From Flavobacterium commune (GTDB lineage Bacteria; Bacteroidota; Bacteroidia; Flavobacteriales; Flavobacteriaceae), in assembly GCF_001857965.1 (NCBI RefSeq), contig NZ_CP017774.1:1054001-1118000 (forward strand): DNA of 64,000 nucleotides, read 5' to 3'. Below, in pieces: positions 56,159 to 64,000 of this stretch. A model generated the notes under the pieces. It was not told the DNA's origin and ran no database searches. It saw nothing but the letters and a program-made list of their open reading frames with translations. Position numbers and translations under genes: made by a program. The first letter of the stretch is position 1. Every line of letters starts with the position of its first letter.

Positions 56159-56204
56159 AAAATATCTGATTTACTTTTTAAATAAAGGACTAAAGTAGCT
56201 TATT

Positions 56205-56223
56205 CAGGACAAAGCAGTATCCT
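56205..56223 (+). promoter_or_regulatory. Direct-repeat regulatory motif, weak copy F
   Basis: TCAGGACAAAGCAGTATCC has CAGG and CAGT ten bases apart and matches copy A at 13 of 19 positions. The opposite strand contains the strong core CAGGATAC pointing towards the CE12 operon. It lies 47 bp upstream of the CE12 start. Confidence 0.4.
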
Positions 56224-56441
56224 GCACTGTTAGGTTGCCAACAAATTCACTCTTTTAGTAACTAAAATTGAACACAAGAAAATATTAACAAATCACATTT
56301 TTACTTTTTAACAAAAAACAATAACTAAAAATTCTTTCAAAATAGTTTTTGAGTTAATTTTTTTTTCAAAAAATGGATAATTTGTAAGCCTTTTTATTAA
56401 AAAAACCAGCATTTTAATCTTATGCTTATTTTTTTTCGAAA

Positions 56442-56460
56442 AACAGGTAGGTACAGGATA
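56442..56460 (+). promoter_or_regulatory. Direct-repeat regulatory motif, copy G
   Basis: ACAGGTAGGTACAGGATAC: two ACAGG cores exactly ten bases apart, followed by ATAC, preceded by an A-run as in copies A (minus strand), C and E. It lies 146 bp upstream of the SusC start. Confidence 0.6.
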
Positions 56461-56605
56461 CGTTAATTAAAAGTTAATTTTATTTTAGCATCCATAATTA
56501 TTTTAACTATTTTTTTTGTATTTTTAAATTATAGTCACAAATTTTTAACATATTATCATTACACAAAAAAAACCAAACCTAATTAATTAACAAAAACCAT
56601 TTTTT

Positions 56606-59600
56606 ATGAAACATTCATTCGTAAAGTATTTGGTGTTCTTTAGCATCATGCTGACCAACATGATTGCCTTAGCACAAACCAATACCATCACAGGAACTGT
56701 CAAAGACAATGCAGGCATGCCAATACCTGGTGCCAATGTATTAATCAAAAACACCACGAGTGGTGTACAAACGGATTTTGACGGAAAATTTGCTATCAAA
56801 GCAAAACCGGACGACATCCTTGTTGCTTCATTTATCGGAATGAAAACAACCGAAGTAAAAGTAGGCAACCAGACCAATATTAACTTTAAACTAGAAGAGG
56901 AAGGAGCAAAATTAGAAGAAGTAGTCGTGGTAGGTTATGGTACAAGAAAGAAAAAAGACTTAACAGGATCCGTTGTTAGTGTAGGCGCTGAAGAAATTGC
57001 ATCCAGACCTGTACAAAATGCTGTACAGGCCATGCAGGGAAAAGCTGCTGGTGTTGACATTGGTTCTAACGAACGTCCCGGAACTGTAGGTAATATTAAT
57101 ATTCGTGGATCACGTTCCTTGACAGCATCTAATTCTCCTTTGTATGTAGTCGATGGAATCCCATTAAACTCCGGAGGTATCGATTTTATCAATCCTACTG
57201 ACATTGAATCTATTGACGTACTTAAAGACGCTTCCGCAACCGCCATTTACGGATCTCGTGGAGCTAATGGTGTAATCATTGTTTCTACCAAAAAAGGAAA
57301 AAACGGAAAATTCACTATCAATTACGACTCTGCTGTTAGTACAGAAACAATCAATGAAAGAGCACCATTGATGAATGCCGGAGAATACATTGAATTACGT
57401 CGTTGGGCCAGACATTATTCTAATCCGGCAGGTTTTCCAAAAGGAAATGCACCAACTATTGCCAATGACCGAGACATATTTTTAGCAACAGCCGATCCTG
57501 CTGCTTGGGCCAATATAGAAAAAGGATGGGCTGGAGGAACTTGGGACGGTTCAAAAGTAAGTACAACCGACTGGACTAAATATGTTACTCAAACAGGAGT
57601 TACCCAACAACATACTTTGAGCGTTAGCGGTGGTGCCGAAAAAATAAAAGCTTATGGTTCTTTCGGATTCCTTGACAACACAGGAACCTTAAAAGGGCAA
57701 AGTTACCGACGTTACAACGGTATTGCTAATGTTGATATCACACCTACAAAATGGTTTTCTATGGGAGTTAGCCTTAACACCAGTTACGGTTTGAACGAAT
57801 ATGGGTTATCCAATGTAGGCCGATCTGCAGTTGCATCTTCTGATGGGATTTACCTTACTGCCAGACAAAATTTACCTTATGCAGTACCACTTGATGCCAA
57901 TGGCAACAGAATTCAAAATCCGGGAGGAGACTCTACCATTAGGAACGTTTTTGAAGAACACAAATACTCTCAGGATCAACGCTTAACATTACGTGCTTTT
58001 GGTAGTTTGTATGCTCAATTGGATTTTGGTGGATTTTCTTCCAAACTAGATGGTTTAAAATACCGGATCAATTTTGGACCGGATCTTACTTCTTATCGCA
58101 ATGGAGTATTTTTAAATGGACTATCTTCAGCCCGTTCCGGAACCAGTTTTGCCTCATTAGCGAAAAATCAAACCATATCCTACACTTTGGATAATTTACT
58201 TTTGTACAACAAAACAATTGGAAAGCATGATTTTGGCGTAACCTTATTACAAAGCCAGACAGAATACTTTAATGAAGAAAGCGCTATGTCTGCACAAAAT
58301 ATAAAAAATGCTGACAACAAGTGGAATGCGTTGACTCCTGCTAATGTGACCTTAGAGAACTATTCTTCAAACATCACAGAAACCGGACTATATTCTTACA
58401 TGGGAAGACTAACCTATGGCTATGATGACAAATATCTTGTAACCGCATCACTTCGTTATGATTCAGCATCACAACTTTCAAAATTAAACAGAAGAGACCA
58501 ATTCTCAAGTGCCTCTTTAGCTTGGCGTATAGACAAAGAAGATTTTTTACAAAACATCTCCTGGCTTAGTGCATTAAAATTAAGAGCAGGATACGGAGTA
58601 ACCGGTAACGCTGCGGTACCGGCTTATGCAACGCAACCTCCATTAACACAAGTACTTTATTCCAATTCATCTGGAGTTCAAACCAATCTAAAGTTGGGTA
58701 ATACTGCATTAGGCTGGGAAAAAACTACGCAATATAACTATGGTATCGACTTTGGTTTGTTCAACAACAGAATTTCAGGAAGTTTAGAATATTATACTTC
58801 TAAAACTGGTGACTTATTATTTGACGCAAGCACTGTAACAGTTCTTGGATTCAGTAGCTCCCTTGCAAACATTGGAAAAACAAAGGGGAACGGTATTGAA
58901 CTTACCTTAAATACTGTAAACGTTAAAACTGCTGATTTTGAATGGAGTTCTAACCTAAGCGCTTCTTATCAAAAAAGTACCATTGTTGAATTACAAACTG
59001 GTAAATTTGACGATATTAACAATAACCTATTTATTGGACAGACCCGAGGTATTATCTACGGTTTTGAAAATAATGGTGTATGGAAACCGGAAGATGCAGA
59101 AGAAATGGCTAAATTTAATGCCTTCTTTCCTGTCAACTCACCTATTTTCACATTTGGTAACGCCAGACCGGTAGATCAAAACGGTGATTATAAAATTGAT
59201 GCAAATAATGACCGTGTAATCTTAGGAAGTACTGAACCAAAATACATCGCCGGTTTAACCAACACCTTCAATTACAAAAACATCGAATTATCCTTTTTCG
59301 TTATTGGACGTTTTGGATATTTATACAATGTAGGCGGAGAAAACTTAAGCGGAAAAACAAGTCAACGAAAACTGGATTATTACACAGACGACAACACCGA
59401 TGCAGAATACCAAAAACCATTCTTTTCAGCTGGTACTGGTGACTTATACAATACGATCTTTGGTTACAAAAACGGTTCTTTCTTAAAAATAAGAAACATC
59501 TCATTGGGATATAATTTCGAAGAAGATTTAGTTCAAAAATTAGGACTATCAAGACTAAGAGTCTATGTACAGGCAGCTAATCCGGGTATGATTTTCTCAA

Positions 59601-59680
59601 AAGTGAAATGGGTTGATCTGGACACTCAAACTACATATTCTAACAGAGGTATGACCTTAGGGTTAAATGTTCAATTCTAA
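56606..59680 (+). CDS. SusC/RagA TonB-dependent transporter (pectin locus)
   Basis: A 1024-residue outer-membrane transporter. Signal peptide residues 1-24 (ending IALAQ). Carboxypeptidase-regulatory-like domain about 28-105 (ITGTVKDNAGMPIPGANVLI, DFDGKFAIKAK). The classic LEEVVVVGYGTRKKKDLTG TonB-box region follows. Plug about 120-225 (AVQAMQGKAAGVDIGSNERPG, PLYVVDGIPLNSG, VLKDASATAIYGSRGANGVIIVSTKKG), then the beta-barrel to the C-terminal aromatic residue (GLNVQF). It pairs with the SusD 20 bp downstream and is the probable importer for rhamnogalacturonan oligosaccharides made by the surrounding enzymes. Confidence 0.96.
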   Translation: MKHSFVKYLVFFSIMLTNMIALAQTNTITGTVKDNAGMPIPGANVLIKNTTSGVQTDFDGKFAIKAKPDDILVASFIGMKTTEVKVGNQTNINFKLEEEGAKLEEVVVVGYGTRKKKDLTGSVVSVGAEEIASRPVQNAVQAMQGKAAGVDIGSNERPGTVGNINIRGSRSLTASNSPLYVVDGIPLNSGGIDFINPTDIESIDVLKDASATAIYGSRGANGVIIVSTKKGKNGKFTINYDSAVSTETINERAPLMNAGEYIELRRWARHYSNPAGFPKGNAPTIANDRDIFLATADPAAWANIEKGWAGGTWDGSKVSTTDWTKYVTQTGVTQQHTLSVSGGAEKIKAYGSFGFLDNTGTLKGQSYRRYNGIANVDITPTKWFSMGVSLNTSYGLNEYGLSNVGRSAVASSDGIYLTARQNLPYAVPLDANGNRIQNPGGDSTIRNVFEEHKYSQDQRLTLRAFGSLYAQLDFGGFSSKLDGLKYRINFGPDLTSYRNGVFLNGLSSARSGTSFASLAKNQTISYTLDNLLLYNKTIGKHDFGVTLLQSQTEYFNEESAMSAQNIKNADNKWNALTPANVTLENYSSNITETGLYSYMGRLTYGYDDKYLVTASLRYDSASQLSKLNRRDQFSSASLAWRIDKEDFLQNISWLSALKLRAGYGVTGNAAVPAYATQPPLTQVLYSNSSGVQTNLKLGNTALGWEKTTQYNYGIDFGLFNNRISGSLEYYTSKTGDLLFDASTVTVLGFSSSLANIGKTKGNGIELTLNTVNVKTADFEWSSNLSASYQKSTIVELQTGKFDDINNNLFIGQTRGIIYGFENNGVWKPEDAEEMAKFNAFFPVNSPIFTFGNARPVDQNGDYKIDANNDRVILGSTEPKYIAGLTNTFNYKNIELSFFVIGRFGYLYNVGGENLSGKTSQRKLDYYTDDNTDAEYQKPFFSAGTGDLYNTIFGYKNGSFLKIRNISLGYNFEEDLVQKLGLSRLRVYVQAANPGMIFSKVKWVDLDTQTTYSNRGMTLGLNVQF

Positions 59681-59700
59681 GAAAATTAAATAAATAAATT

Positions 59701-61647
59701 ATGAAAAATTATAAAAAACTATATATCAACCTAATGCTGGTAGCTACATTAGGACTTAGCACCTCTTGCAGCCAGGATTTCCTAGACGAAGAATTAACTA
59801 CTGGTTACAATTCAGGATATTTAAAAACAGAAGAAGGAATCCTTGCCTTATCAGTTGGAACCTACTATCAGGTTTTTGCCTTAGATATGAACCGAGAAGT
59901 TCCGCTTACAGCAAATCAATCAGGAACAGACGAGTTCCATGTTGGAGGCGACCCATCTAACGGATTATGGAATTCTTATGCTTCAGGATTTGGATCATTT
60001 GTAACCGTATCCAACTCCAATACGGTTGCTGCTAATACCAATTGGGACAACCTATACATCGGAATAGGAAATGCCAATCAATTAATTGAATCGGCTACTG
60101 CAATTGCTTCCACCAATGATGCCGTTAAAAAAATAGCCTTAGGAGAAGGTCATTTTATGAGAGCTTACAATTATTTAAAATTAGTAAGACAATATGGTGG
60201 TGTTCCAATAAAATTAAACACAAGCAATGTAGTAGAACGAGAATTCACCAGAGCAACCAGTGAAGAAGTTTTAAGTCAGGTTATAGCTGATTTCACCCAA
60301 GCATACAATTTATTAAGTAATACAGGAGGTCCAAATAAAATTACCAAAGACGCCGCTGCACATTATCTGGCAAAAGCCTATTTAACCCGTGCAAGCGAAA
60401 TTAACGATGCCTGGAATTCATCCACTAAAGCAGCCGACTTACAGCAAGTGGTTACTTTATCCGACCAAGTTATTGCAAATCACCCATTAACATCCAACTA
60501 TGTTAACTTATGGGATTTTAAAGCTGCCAATGGAGCCAATGAAAAATTATCTGAATTAATTTTATCAGCCGATTTTAATTCTAATCAATTAACTACAGGA
60601 GGAAACCAACAACATTTGTATTTCCTTTCTACTTATGATCAATTACCTCAAATGATTCGTAATACAGCCGGAGGACGACCATTTAGCCGTTTAGCCCCTA
60701 CCTACTTTACTTACGATATATATGACAAGGTAAACGACTCGCGTTTCTGGAAAAGTTTTCAAACTAAAAGTATTGTTAATAATGCTGCAGCAGGAAGCGG
60801 ATACGTTAATGGCGATCTAGGTATCATGTATGTAATGAATAGTCCAACAGACAATCGATTTGCCTTAACCAGAAACGATGGAACTATAATCTATTCCAAA
60901 ACAGGAAAAACTATTCCTCGCGTATTTGTAGCTTATGCTGCAGACAATTTTGGATTAATGAAAGATGTACGATTCCCTTCATTAAGTAAATACATGGATG
61001 GATCCAGACTTGATTTTAACGCCACAAAAGGAAGTCGTGACATCATATTAGCTCGTTCAGCAGAAACCTATTTAATGGCAGCAGAAGCTAAAATTCGTTT
61101 AGCAAAATTAGGGACTGGCTCTTATAGTGATGCTTTGAGCTACATCAACACCGTTCGTAATCGTGCTACCTACAAATCAGGTGAAGACAGAGCCGCTTAC
61201 ACTGATGGTTCAGCTGCATGGACTACTGCTGTACAAGGAGGAAGAGCTAGTTCTTTTATAGCGGAAAACTCTTACTATGAGTCAAACAACATCTCAAACA
61301 CGACAGCTGCTACCGATTTAACTATTACTGGTATTAATGCACTTCCGGCAGCCGATCAGGCAGTAATAACCAAATTAGGTTACACGGCTGATTATGACCG
61401 TATGCTATGTTTAATCCTAAACGAGCGCACCAGAGAACTTTGTGGTGAATTCCACCGTTGGGAGGATCTAAGCAGAACAAAAACATTGGTAGCCAGAGCT
61501 AAAGAATACAATCCTGAAGCAAAACCTAATATACAAGACTACCACAACTTACGCCCTATACCTCAAACGTTCTTAGATGGAGTATACGTAAATGGAAGAC
61601 CTTTAACGGCAGCCGAAAAACAAGAAATGCAAAATCCTGGTTATTAA
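59701..61647 (+). CDS. SusD/RagB family outer-membrane lipoprotein (pectin locus)
   Basis: A 648-residue SusD-like lipoprotein, longer than the other two. Lipobox GLSTSCSQDFLDEEL (Cys about 23). TPR-like helices include VSGT-type ILALSVGTYYQVFAL, LGEGHFMRAYNYLKLVRQYGGVP and AAHYLAKAYLTRASE. SAETYLMAAEAKIRLAK and the C-terminal CLILNERTRELCGEFHRWEDLSRT and YHNLRPIPQTFLDG motifs are all typical. It should bind the oligosaccharide at the cell surface and close the SusC barrel. It is the end of the pair's transcript; a terminator follows 20 bp later. Confidence 0.95.
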   Translation: MKNYKKLYINLMLVATLGLSTSCSQDFLDEELTTGYNSGYLKTEEGILALSVGTYYQVFALDMNREVPLTANQSGTDEFHVGGDPSNGLWNSYASGFGSFVTVSNSNTVAANTNWDNLYIGIGNANQLIESATAIASTNDAVKKIALGEGHFMRAYNYLKLVRQYGGVPIKLNTSNVVEREFTRATSEEVLSQVIADFTQAYNLLSNTGGPNKITKDAAAHYLAKAYLTRASEINDAWNSSTKAADLQQVVTLSDQVIANHPLTSNYVNLWDFKAANGANEKLSELILSADFNSNQLTTGGNQQHLYFLSTYDQLPQMIRNTAGGRPFSRLAPTYFTYDIYDKVNDSRFWKSFQTKSIVNNAAAGSGYVNGDLGIMYVMNSPTDNRFALTRNDGTIIYSKTGKTIPRVFVAYAADNFGLMKDVRFPSLSKYMDGSRLDFNATKGSRDIILARSAETYLMAAEAKIRLAKLGTGSYSDALSYINTVRNRATYKSGEDRAAYTDGSAAWTTAVQGGRASSFIAENSYYESNNISNTTAATDLTITGINALPAADQAVITKLGYTADYDRMLCLILNERTRELCGEFHRWEDLSRTKTLVARAKEYNPEAKPNIQDYHNLRPIPQTFLDGVYVNGRPLTAAEKQEMQNPGY

Positions 61648-61666
61648 AAACCCGTTACAATTCATC

Positions 61667-61698
61667 AAAAATGGAGGTCAAATGATCTCCATTTTTTT
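61667..61698 (+). terminator. Rho-independent terminator after SusD
   Basis: AAATGGAGGTCA and TGATCTCCATTT pair (one G-U) and are followed by a T-run. Confidence 0.8.
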
Positions 61699-61736
61699 AT
61701 CCCTAAAACTTATTATTCTGAAGAATTGAATAAAAG

Positions 61737-61774
61737 AAAAAGCTTGTAAATCGTAAGACTTACAAGCTTTTTTT
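61737..61774. terminator. Bidirectional terminator between SusD and the regulator gene
   Basis: Perfect 13-bp arms AAAAAGCTTGTAA (61737-61749) and TTACAAGCTTTTT (61760-61772) with a 10-nt loop. A-run and T-run flank it, and it lies between convergent genes, 22 bp past the regulator stop. Confidence 0.85.
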
Positions 61775-61796
61775 ATTTTCTCTACTCTATAAAAAA

Positions 61797-62873
61797 TCAA
61801 ATAGAATTCCTGTCAATAAAATTAAATGGATTTTTAATTTTCCCGGATTCTTTATTCAAAATCATACTGGCAGCAGTGGCTCCCATCATTTTAAAATCGG
61901 TTGAAATTACGGTAATTCCAAGCAACTCTTTCAACGGTGTGTCGTTATATGAAATAACACCAATCTCCCTTCCTAATTCAAAATCCTTATCTCTGATTTG
62001 TTTTACTAAACTCACCAAATCAGATTCCTCTATGGTAATAAACAAATCACCTTTTTTCAATACAATATCATCATAAACTTCTCTAAGAACTTCATACTCC
62101 AATCCTGAATCGACACAAAAACGTTTAAAACCGTTTAAAATTCGTCTTGGATAAGGATAAACAGAACTTTCGGGATAAATTAAAATTAGTTTATTGTATC
62201 TTGAAATTTTTGCTAAACCTTGTTTCAAAGCACCATAAATATCATTTTCATAATCCTGACAAACTTCGATTACTGAGTCTTCTATACCTTTGTTATTGTC
62301 TAAAATAACTAATTTCTCTTTCGGAATTTTATTGATTGCCTGTAGCACCCCTTCACCCGAACTAAAATGAGTTAAATCATCTGATTTAAAATGAGGCATA
62401 ATTACATAATAATCATAACCCCCAAGGTATTTATCAATAAGATTTAAAAACAGCGTCTGATCACAATGATAAATATGTAAATCGGTTTGAGAGTTCCCTC
62501 CAATACTGTTAATAAAAGAGTTATAAATTCTCATTTTATAGGAACTCAATTTATTAATCAGGAAAAGCACATTTACTTTTGCAATTAATTTGGTACGGGT
62601 AACATAATAGCCTTTTCCCCTAATAGGAGTAATAATCTTTCTTTTTTTTAAAATATTATAGGCTTTTTCAACTGTATCTCTGGAAAGATAAAATTCCTCA
62701 CTCAGCATATTGATAGAAGGTAACTTTTGATCCATCTGCAATTTGCCTGTAGAAATATTATTAATTATCGAATCTACAATTTGTTTGTATTTTGGGATTC
62801 TCGAATTTTCACTTAAACTTATTGTAAAGGAAACTCCTTCATCAACCATTTCTTTTGTCAAAAACTTTTCCAT
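61797..62873 (-). CDS. GntR-family regulator with LacI-type effector domain (pectin locus)
   Basis: A 358-residue regulator of the same hybrid architecture as the one at 25822. GntR winged helix at about residues 25-95 (YKQIVDSIINNISTGKLQMD, LPSINMLSEEFYLSRDTVEKAYNILKKRKI, RGKGYYVTR). LacI/periplasmic-binding-like domain about 105-355 (NVLFLINKLSSYKMRIYNSF, LILIYPESSVYPYPRRILNGFKRF, ELGREIGVISYNDTPLKELL, GITVISTDFKMMGATAASMI). It probably senses a pectin-derived sugar and controls the neighbouring SusCD or enzyme operons. A TATATTTG -7 element with a GTAATCGATTAC operator lies about 97-116 bp upstream, so it is itself likely under control of a LacI-type protein. Confidence 0.88.
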   Translation of the reverse strand: MEKFLTKEMVDEGVSFTISLSENSRIPKYKQIVDSIINNISTGKLQMDQKLPSINMLSEEFYLSRDTVEKAYNILKKRKIITPIRGKGYYVTRTKLIAKVNVLFLINKLSSYKMRIYNSFINSIGGNSQTDLHIYHCDQTLFLNLIDKYLGGYDYYVIMPHFKSDDLTHFSSGEGVLQAINKIPKEKLVILDNNKGIEDSVIEVCQDYENDIYGALKQGLAKISRYNKLILIYPESSVYPYPRRILNGFKRFCVDSGLEYEVLREVYDDIVLKKGDLFITIEESDLVSLVKQIRDKDFELGREIGVISYNDTPLKELLGITVISTDFKMMGATAASMILNKESGKIKNPFNFIDRNSI

Positions 62874-62969
62874 TTTACTTCTAAATTATATTTCTATTTC
62901 TTTACAACACCTAAAAATCCTTTGCATTATTCTTTGCTAAAAAAAAGCAATAATCCCAAATAAAAACTT

Positions 62970-62989
62970 GTAATCGATTACCAAATATA
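62970..62989 (-). promoter_or_regulatory. LacI-type operator copy 2 abutting a -7 element
   Basis: On the minus strand TATATTTG (62982-62989) is followed directly by the palindrome GTAATCGATTAC (62970-62981), which would cover the transcription start of the regulator gene. This is the classic position for repression. The palindrome is identical to the one at 47613-47624. Confidence 0.6.
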
Positions 62990-63072
62990 AAAAATTATTT
63001 CACTATAAAAATAAAAAGACTCAAAATAAAACAAAAAACACTAAATTATGAAAGAAAACATATCATATATGC

Positions 63073-63114
63073 AAAAACCCGACTGATTTAGTACAAACTA
63101 ATCAATCGGGTTTT
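63073..63114 (-). terminator. Rho-independent terminator after GH43
   Basis: AAAACCCGACTGATTTAGT pairs with ACTAATCAATCGGGTTTT (one G-U, one bulge). Five T follow on the minus strand. It is about 70 bp past the GH43 stop. Confidence 0.8.
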
Positions 63115-63184
63115 AGTATAAGATTAAAGTAAAAACTCCTTATAACAATCACTTTTAAGGAACTTCATCTCGTAAAAATTCTTT

Positions 63185-64000
63185 CTATTCTTTCATCAAC
63201 TGCTCAAGCATTGATTTTGGTACTTCGAAAACACTTCCATGACGAATTCCTGATGGAAAAACCATCTTATCCGAAACATCTTCCCAGCCATTATCGGTTT
63301 GTTTCAGAGCACCATATTTATGATCTCGGTATTTATCAAAATACACCAACCATTTCCCTTCAATTTTAATAGCTGTTGGCCCTTCTGCCCAATAATTCCC
63401 CGTAATTGGAGCACTTGCTTTTGAATACGGCCCTGTTAATTTATCGCTATAAGCTACTTTTAGGTTTTTCTGAGCAGGAACTTTTGTTTCGTCTTTCAAA
63501 AACATTATATAGCCTTTACCATCTTTTAAAATCGAAGAATCAATCACATTAAAACCTGGCTCATACAGCAATTTTGTTGGACTATAAGTTTTAAAATCCT
63601 TTGTGGTTGTATAATAAATTCGGTGATTGTAACCGCTATCTTCAGTAGATTGTGTCTCAGGAAATTTCCCCACGATGGTACTTGCCCAATAAATCATGTA
63701 CTCTTTATTCACCTCATCATAAGTAATTTCGGGAGCCCAGGTGTTACGAGTTCCGTTTTCATGAGCCATGACAGGCAAGAATTCCTGTTTTGACCAATGA
63801 ATCAAATCTTTAGAAGAAGCATATCCAATTCCTTTATCGGTCCAGCTTACCGTCCAAACCATGTGATACAAACCATCGCCACCTTTAATAATACAAGGAT
63901 CTCTCATTAACTTGTCTTTTCCAACTTCGGGAGTTAAAAACGAAGCATCTTTTTTTAAAGATAGCCATTTGTAACCATCCTCGCTATAAGCCAAATGCAA
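63185..64000 (-). CDS. GH43 glycosidase, 5' partial
   Basis: The gene continues beyond the right edge. The first codon visible (TTG at 64000) is internal, so the true start is outside. The 271 residues seen are most of a five-bladed propeller: MRDPCIIKGGDGLYHMVW (acidic residue near the pKa-modulating Asp), WSKQEFLPVM, TWAPEITYDEVNKEYMIYW (catalytic-region blade), NVIDSSILKDGKGYIMFLKDE, WAEGPTAIKIEGKWLVYFD (Glu of the general acid, E-G-P) and GIRHGSVFEVP. GH43 enzymes are mostly arabinofuranosidases, arabinanases, xylosidases or galactosidases. In this locus removal of arabinose or galactose side groups is likely. Confidence 0.9.
   Translation of the reverse strand: MHLAYSEDGYKWLSLKKDASFLTPEVGKDKLMRDPCIIKGGDGLYHMVWTVSWTDKGIGYASSKDLIHWSKQEFLPVMAHENGTRNTWAPEITYDEVNKEYMIYWASTIVGKFPETQSTEDSGYNHRIYYTTTKDFKTYSPTKLLYEPGFNVIDSSILKDGKGYIMFLKDETKVPAQKNLKVAYSDKLTGPYSKASAPITGNYWAEGPTAIKIEGKWLVYFDKYRDHKYGALKQTDNGWEDVSDKMVFPSGIRHGSVFEVPKSMLEQLMKE

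Larger units (their letters stand above)
56159..56605. promoter_or_regulatory. Divergent regulatory region of the CE12 operon and the third SusCD pair
   Basis: A 447-bp AT-rich gap with two copies of the 19-bp motif, at 56205-56223 (weak) and 56442-56460 (strong). Between them and up to the SusC start no gene, hairpin or canonical TAnnTTTG element could be fixed; TATTTTAG at about 56483 is the nearest. Confidence 0.5.

Overview
The window comes from a Bacteroidota genome, most likely a plant-polysaccharide-degrading Flavobacterium or close relative. The evidence is AT-rich DNA, Bacteroidota-type promoters (TTG / TAnnTTTG), three SusC/SusD pairs, SusD-type lipoproteins, a mevalonate pathway, and the many secreted carbohydrate-active enzymes. 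No rRNA, tRNA or CRISPR array was seen.

Layout. (1) 1-9.8 kb is ordinary chromosome: the end of an HI0933-type flavoprotein, two small DUF-type proteins, a secreted hypothetical protein, TspO, then diphosphomevalonate decarboxylase and mevalonate kinase with a RelE/ParE toxin-antitoxin pair wedged between them, a histidine kinase, a UbiA prenyltransferase and an RluB-type pseudouridine synthase. (2) 9.9-25.2 kb is one tight minus-strand operon: FAS1 lipoprotein, SusC, SusD, two more FAS1 lipoproteins, a second SusC and a second SusD. It contains no degradative enzyme. (3) 25.8-29.6 kb, divergent from it, is a GntR/LacI-type regulator followed by xylulokinase and xylose isomerase. (4) 30.0-64 kb is a pectin (rhamnogalacturonan-I type) utilisation locus: a CBM9-like/PKD surface protein, GH105, a sulfatase, GH28, a DUF4450 protein, a GH43-like protein, a GH65-like protein, PL11, pectinesterase CE8, GH115, CE12-GH2-CE12 in a minus operon, a third SusC/SusD pair, a second GntR/LacI-type regulator and a GH43 running off the right edge.

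How it fits together (inference from families). PL11 would cut the rhamnogalacturonan backbone, and CE12 and CE8 would remove acetyl and methyl esters. GH2, GH43 and GH115 would strip galactose, arabinose and glucuronic acid side groups, and the sulfatase would act on a sulfated decoration. SusC/SusD would import oligosaccharides, GH105 would process the unsaturated ends, GH28 and the six-hairpin enzymes would finish the backbone, and xylA/xylB would take the pentose.

Most interesting signals: the FAS1-SusCD double operon; a 19-bp direct-repeat motif (wCAGG-N5-aCAGgatA) in front of transcription units in both the FAS1 operon and the pectin locus; a palindromic LacI-type operator GTAATCGATTAC at two places; and a patch around 45.0-46.5 kb. 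That patch holds an orphan membrane coiled-coil gene bracketed by related hairpins, an array of six triloop hairpins, and a 100-bp remnant of a second pectinesterase gene.
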